From CAYMAX01 sp964388595 (GTDB lineage: Bacteria; Bacteroidota; Bacteroidia; Bacteroidales; UBA932): a DNA stretch of 10,424 bases. The notes below the pieces were generated by a model. That model made no database searches. It saw only the letters and a program-made list of their open reading frames with translations, and had not been told where the DNA came from. The stretch is from positions 1 through 10,424 of the forward strand of contig CAYMAX010000048.1 in assembly GCA_964388595.1 (NCBI GenBank). The letters run 5' to 3'. The translations under genes and the position numbers were made by a program. Numbering within the stretch: the stretch's first letter is position 1; each line of letters begins with the position of its first letter. Positions 7,066-10,424 of the stretch are shown here, in pieces.

Positions 7066-8007
7066 ATGAGTTTCACTCAATGGATTGCCATAGTCAACCC
7101 AAAAGCTCGAAGCGGAGAAGTCCTGCGTGACTGGCCGTATATCTCAGACCTGATGGTCACCAATGGCATCAAATTCGATACTATCTTTACAGAACATAAG
7201 TACCACGCAGTCGAATTAACCATTCAAAAATTAAAAGAAGGATACCGCAAGATAATCGTTGTGGGAGGAGATGGCACAGTGCATGAAGTGGTCAATGGCA
7301 TTTTTCTACAGAAAGAAGTTCCAACCAATGAAGTGACCATGGGTGTCATCCCCGCAGGGTCAGGTAATGACTGGTCCAAGATGTATGGCATAGTGCCTGA
7401 ATATTATCAGTCTATCCTTTCGCTCCTCAAAGAGAGAACTGTACTTCAAGATGTAGGAAAGATAACATACAATGATTCCGGTGTGTCAAATGTCCGTTAC
7501 ATGGCCAACATCGCCGGTGTGGGATATGACCCGATGGTATGTCTCTACACCAATAGGAAGAAGGAAAAAGGCAAAGATAACAAGATGGTCTATGTCAATT
7601 CGGCCATGAAAGCTCTCATCACCCGCAGACACAGCAAATGTGAAGTGATGTTGGATGACCAGCCATTTTTCAAAGGGAGCATATTCTCAATTGCCTTGGG
7701 CATAGGTCGCTACAGCGGAAGCGGCATGACTCAGATGCCTGATGCCATAGTCGATGACGGCGAGATAAACATTACCATTATCTCTCGAATGCCCAAACTG
7801 AAAGTCTTAATCAATTTCCCCAAGCTTTTTGCAGAGGGGATATATCGTATCAACGGAGTATTTCATTCCAAAGGCAAGAAAATCCATATTGACACTGAGA
7901 ACCACGATCTTCTCGAGATTGATGGAGAAGTGGTTGGCACTACCCCTGTTGATGTTGAGGTGATCCCCATCTCTCTGAATGTAGTAGTCGGGATAGATTT
8001 TAAATAG
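7066..8007 (+). CDS. Diacylglycerol kinase family lipid kinase (DagK/YegS-like)
   Basis: This 313-residue protein belongs to the soluble DAGK catalytic family that phosphorylates a lipid hydroxyl (diacylglycerol or a sphingoid base) using ATP at the inner membrane face. Visible motifs include IVNPKARSG (residues 9-17), the nucleotide-binding GGDGTVHEVVNG (67-78), PAGSGNDW (96-103, the family's PxGTGND), a DDGEINI element at 230-236, and a C-terminal EIDGE (284-288). These are the expected catalytic landmarks, and the length is normal. The substrate cannot be read from sequence; in Bacteroidota, which make sphingolipids, a sphingoid-base substrate is possible. I chose the ATG at 7066 because it starts just before the conserved core and lies downstream of the -7 box. 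The 3' end overlaps priA by 8 bp, convergently. Confidence 0.9.
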   Translation: MSFTQWIAIVNPKARSGEVLRDWPYISDLMVTNGIKFDTIFTEHKYHAVELTIQKLKEGYRKIIVVGGDGTVHEVVNGIFLQKEVPTNEVTMGVIPAGSGNDWSKMYGIVPEYYQSILSLLKERTVLQDVGKITYNDSGVSNVRYMANIAGVGYDPMVCLYTNRKKEKGKDNKMVYVNSAMKALITRRHSKCEVMLDDQPFFKGSIFSIALGIGRYSGSGMTQMPDAIVDDGEINITIISRMPKLKVLINFPKLFAEGIYRINGVFHSKGKKIHIDTENHDLLEIDGEVVGTTPVDVEVIPISLNVVVGIDFK

Positions 8008-9994
8008 GGTCTACATCTATTATCACATCTCGTTCCATACTTGAAAGAGCCTTGAAAAGGTCAGCTTTGGTCTGCTCAAGATTCTTGTCGCGTCTGAGCT
8101 TGATGATGAATTTCAGATAATATTCATTTTGGATTTTATCGATGGGAGGAGAGACAGGACCTGAAAAGTGGTCGACAGGCAGACTTGATAAGATAGATAA
8201 CACCTGTTCGGCTCTCTTTCTGCAGCGATTCTGATAACTATCTTTAATGATGATATTTATAAGTCTGACGAAAGGTGGAAAATCAAATTCTTTTCTTTCA
8301 GATAGTAGGGATACTATGACAGAATGGTCTGTAAGTGATTTGTAGACAGGGTGGTCCGGCTGCAAAGTCTGAATGAGCATACATCCCTTTTTACCTCTTC
8401 TTCCGGCTCTCCCGCGAAGTTGTGTGAGCAGTTGGAATGCTTTCTCATCGCTTCTGAAATCGTTGACGGAAGTGATGGTCTCCCCCTGTATGACGACTAC
8501 TAAAGAGAGGTGGTCAAAATCAAATCCCTTCGATATCATTTGGGTCCCCACGAGGATATCTGTCTCACCCTTTGCGAAGTTTTTTAAAATTTTATCTCCC
8601 TCTGTTTTTGTTTTGGCGGTGTCGGCATCGTAGCGGGCGATGGTGGCTTTGGGAAACAATTCGTGCAGTTCCTCTTCTATCCGTTCTGTCCCTGCTCCCA
8701 ATGGAAGCAACTTCCCTTCACCGCAAGAGGGGCATAAATCTGATCTGAGACGTTTTTCATAGCCACAGTAGTGGCATTTCAGGGAATTATTGAATTTGTG
8801 ATAGGTGAGATGAATGTTGCATCTCGGGCATTTGGGGATTTCGCCACAGAGATTGCACTGTACTGTGGGTGAATAAGCTCGCCTGGCCCTGAAAATCATC
8901 ACCTGCTCCCTCTCTTCGAGAACCTGTGTTATTTTTTGGATAAGAGTCAACGAAAACGAACCTTTTACAGCTCTCTTTTTCGATTCTTTACGCATATCCA
9001 CGATCTCCACCGAAGCATCTTCGTTGTGGTGATACTTTTCGTTGAGTGTGACGAGAGAATATCTTCCTATCGAGACATTGTAGAGAGATTCGAATGAAGG
9101 TGTGGCAGAGCCGAGCAAGATGTCTGAATGCATCAGCCTCCCCAGCATGATAGCACAGTCGCGACCATTGTAGCGAGGTGCCGGGTCAGATTGTTTATAA
9201 GAGCTGTCGTGCTCTTCATCGACTATGATAAGTCCGAGGTTGTCAAATGGGAGAAAAAGGGCAGAGCGCAGCCCTAAAATCAGTTTGGGACGATGAGATG
9301 AAGAGTGGTCCGATGCAAGGGCAGAAATAACTGCTTTTCTTTTGGCAATACTCTCCCGAGAATGAAATATCATCATATCATCGCCGAAAATCTTCTCGAG
9401 ACGATGGCTGAGCTGTCGGCTGACAGCCACTTCAGGAAGGAGGTAAAGGGCGTTTTTGCCCCTCTCAAGGCACTCTTTTATCAAGTGAATATATATCTCC
9501 GTTTTGCCTGAGCCGGTCACTCCGTCCAGCAGCACTGTCTTGCCCTGAGAATGGTATTTCTTAATCTCGTCAAGCTTCTCCTGCTGCACTGGGGAGAGTG
9601 TCGCCAACTTGCCTGCGCCGAGGTGCGGCTTCTCATCACTTGTAACCGGTTTTGTATCCGGAGCAGTCTTATTTGGCTTTAAAGAGACAGGGTCCGCAGC
9701 CTTATAGACCTCATCTATCGTGCATAGGTAATAATTACTTATCGACTTCCAGAAGTCTATCTCACTCTCTCTGATAAGAGGGTAATTTTCAACTTCTATT
9801 ATAGATTTGATTTTATCCGATTCATACCTGGGGTCAGGAGTTATCTCCACTACCACTGCTATGCAAGAAATGTATTTCACAGCCACTTTTACTCGGGAAC
9901 CGACTGATACTTTACCCTCCAATTCCTCAGGAATGAGATAGGATAGGTATTCTCCAAATTTCAGCGGCGTGATAACTTTTGCGTAGGTTTTCAT
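8000..9994 (-). CDS. priA: Primosomal replication-restart helicase PriA, short form
   Basis: This 664-residue 3'-5' superfamily 2 helicase reloads the replicative helicase at stalled forks. The N-terminal 3'-DNA-binding domain spans about 1-100. The helicase core has GVTGSGKTE (158-166), DEEH (259-262), LGSATPS (294-300) and QLRGRAGRR (525-533). Eight zinc-ligand cysteines are at 380, 383, 389, 392, 407, 410, 421 and 424. Only ~55 residues separate YYLCTIDEVYKAADP (88-102) from Walker A, so most or all of the winged-helix domain seems absent. The usual NRRGY motif reads ARRAY (370-374), and the usual QVAGRAGR reads QLRGRAGR. I chose the ATG at 9994; the frame extends 28 codons upstream through the tRNA promoter to the first bases of the tRNA gene, which is implausible. 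The frame is uninterrupted. Confidence 0.93.
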   Translation of the reverse strand: MKTYAKVITPLKFGEYLSYLIPEELEGKVSVGSRVKVAVKYISCIAVVVEITPDPRYESDKIKSIIEVENYPLIRESEIDFWKSISNYYLCTIDEVYKAADPVSLKPNKTAPDTKPVTSDEKPHLGAGKLATLSPVQQEKLDEIKKYHSQGKTVLLDGVTGSGKTEIYIHLIKECLERGKNALYLLPEVAVSRQLSHRLEKIFGDDMMIFHSRESIAKRKAVISALASDHSSSHRPKLILGLRSALFLPFDNLGLIIVDEEHDSSYKQSDPAPRYNGRDCAIMLGRLMHSDILLGSATPSFESLYNVSIGRYSLVTLNEKYHHNEDASVEIVDMRKESKKRAVKGSFSLTLIQKITQVLEEREQVMIFRARRAYSPTVQCNLCGEIPKCPRCNIHLTYHKFNNSLKCHYCGYEKRLRSDLCPSCGEGKLLPLGAGTERIEEELHELFPKATIARYDADTAKTKTEGDKILKNFAKGETDILVGTQMISKGFDFDHLSLVVVIQGETITSVNDFRSDEKAFQLLTQLRGRAGRRGKKGCMLIQTLQPDHPVYKSLTDHSVIVSLLSERKEFDFPPFVRLINIIIKDSYQNRCRKRAEQVLSILSSLPVDHFSGPVSPPIDKIQNEYYLKFIIKLRRDKNLEQTKADLFKALSSMERDVIIDVDPI

Positions 9995-9998
9995 CCCT

Positions 9999-10007
9999 GC
10001 GAAGTTA
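9999..10007 (-). promoter_or_regulatory. Possible -7 box placing priA transcription at its start codon
   Basis: The minus strand reads TAACTTCGC, one base from TAnnTTTGC and with the same TTCG variant as the hpt box. Only 4 nt separate it from the priA ATG, so transcription would begin at or next to the start codon. No consensus -33 element was found. Confidence 0.3.
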
Positions 10008-10025
10008 CGATAAAAATGAATTAAT

Positions 10026-10056
10026 TTTGTCAGATAGAAAAATAAAACTATTTTTG
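10026..10056 (+). promoter_or_regulatory. Promoter of tRNA-Phe
   Basis: TTTG at 10026-10029 and TATTTTTG at 10049-10056 are separated by 19 nt, a full match to the -33/-7 pattern of Bacteroidota. The box lies 14 nt before the mature tRNA 5' end, so the 5' leader is short. The promoter sits in the gap between divergent priA and the tRNA. Confidence 0.7.
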
Positions 10057-10070
10057 CAGTCCCAAAACTC

Positions 10071-10143
<73 letters not shown>

Positions 10144-10159
10144 CAAAAACGGAACATTA

Positions 10160-10198
10160 AAACCCTGCTATTCAATGATATAGCGGGGTTTAGTTTTT
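10160..10198 (+). terminator. Rho-independent terminator of tRNA-Phe
   Basis: AAACCCTGCTAT (10160-10171) pairs with ATAGCGGGGTTT (10180-10191) in a 12-bp stem with one G-T wobble and an 8-nt loop. A T-run at 10194-10198 follows. On the minus strand the same stem is followed by only four T residues, so it could act weakly in that direction too. Confidence 0.85.
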
Positions 10199-10202
10199 CA
10201 GG

Positions 10203-10226
10203 TTGTACCATACAATTGTACCATAC
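10203..10226 (+). repeat. Tandem 11-bp direct repeat after the tRNA
   Basis: TTGTACCATAC occurs at 10203-10213 and again at 10216-10226, separated by AA (13-bp period). The junction holds a perfect 10-bp palindrome TACAATTGTA (10211-10220). A degenerate third copy, TTGTTCCA, is at 10277-10284. Directly repeated sites beyond a tRNA gene could be recombinase or regulator binding sites, but no protein that would bind them is visible. Confidence 0.6.
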
Positions 10227-10234
10227 CAAAGGAA

Positions 10235-10298
10235 AATGCCCCTAAGAATTTAACTTCCTAAGGGCATTGATTGTAATTGTTCCAACGGGATTTATCCC
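10235..10298. other. Non-coding segment with two small hairpins
   Basis: AATGCCC (10235-10241) pairs with GGGCATT (10262-10268), a 7-bp stem with a 20-nt loop that contains part of a CCTAAG direct repeat (10241-10246 and 10257-10262). A second inverted repeat, GGGA/TCCC with a 4-nt loop, is at 10287-10298. No open reading frame of useful length or T-run follows either, so neither looks like a standard terminator. The whole stretch from 10199 to 10363 has no recognisable gene. Confidence 0.4.
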
Positions 10299-10309
10299 AA
10301 TGACAGTAA

Positions 10310-10317
10310 CAAAGATA
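10310..10317 (-). promoter_or_regulatory. Possible minus-strand -7 box in the post-tRNA region
   Basis: The minus strand reads TATCTTTG followed by T, a full match to TAnnTTTG. No TTTG is found 19-21 nt upstream; a run of A residues lies there instead. Transcription would run leftwards through the repeats towards the tRNA terminator, where no reading frame is present. Confidence 0.3.
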
Positions 10318-10363
10318 AACACTTTTTTTTAATTCGCTTAGTTTGCCAATGATTACCGCTTAT

Positions 10364-10424
10364 CTAATCATCTGTAAATACTATACAAGAGATCTCTACC
10401 CCAAAGGCAGCACAGAACTCAAGG
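10364..10424 (-). CDS. C-terminal tail of a possible XRE-type helix-turn-helix protein (runs off the right edge)
   Basis: Only 19 codons and a TAG stop are visible: LEFCAAFGVEISCIVFTDD. The pattern, a helix with FC-A-FGVEIS followed by a hydrophobic strand, resembles the last helix of HTH_3/XRE domains, where a short helix of the type 'icxalgvxxsdlf' ends the domain. The fragment is too short to be certain and could be a chance frame. If real, it is transcribed towards the tRNA and would suit an accessory-element regulator or antitoxin. Confidence 0.35.
   Translation of the reverse strand, partial: LEFCAAFGVEISCIVFTDD

Noticed and set aside
5236..7066. A parS site near parAB
   Set aside because: I looked for the canonical TGTTTCACGTGAAACA palindrome and saw no close match here or elsewhere in the window. 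A motif search with one to three mismatches would be decisive.
7067..7079. Inverted repeat TGAGT-TTC-ACTCA over the lipid kinase start codon
   Set aside because: Five base pairs with a 3-nt loop is expected by chance at this length and is partly dictated by coding sequence.
10199..10363. CRISPR array or insertion sequence
   Set aside because: There are only two exact 11-bp repeats 2 bp apart, no regular spacers, no terminal inverted repeats and no transposase frame.

Overview
The window looks like chromosomal DNA from a Bacteroidales-type member of the Bacteroidota. The protein families (DUF5683, a helix-hairpin-helix/beta-barrel protein, a LysM lytic transglycosylase in the parAB operon) are typical of that phylum. 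Promoters fit the Bacteroidota pattern (-33 TTTG, -7 TAnnTTTG), and starts lack clear Shine-Dalgarno sequences. I cannot name a genus. Most of the window is core housekeeping sequence; only the last ~230 bases, after the tRNA, look accessory.

Left part (1-2631): the 5' end of hpt (purine salvage) on the minus strand diverges from purE (de novo purine synthesis) across 62 bp, with interleaved promoter elements. purE is followed 12 nt later by a 644-residue exported protein that carries a ComEA-like helix-hairpin-helix domain ahead of a probable outer-membrane beta-barrel.

Middle (2618-6966, minus strand): a tight four-gene operon, parA, parB, a DUF5683 membrane protein and an MltD-like lytic transglycosylase, with gaps of 3, 15 and 2 nt. 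It links chromosome segregation to envelope and peptidoglycan functions. The DUF5683 protein has a clear internal duplication.

Right part (7066-9994): a diacylglycerol-kinase-family lipid kinase diverges from parA, with both -7 boxes inside a 99-bp gap. It converges with priA, whose product appears to lack the winged-helix domain and has altered helicase motifs. The priA promoter candidate suggests a leaderless mRNA.

Right edge (10026-10424): a well-formed promoter, tRNA-Phe(GAA) and a rho-independent terminator. They are followed by about 165 bp of non-coding DNA with direct repeats, small hairpins and a possible minus-strand promoter. The window ends in the last 19 codons of what may be an XRE-type regulator. 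A tRNA 3' end followed by repeats resembles an integration locus, but no integrase is visible.

No wholly new system is evident. The best leads are the HhH/beta-barrel protein, the reduced PriA, the duplicated DUF5683 protein and the post-tRNA repeat region.
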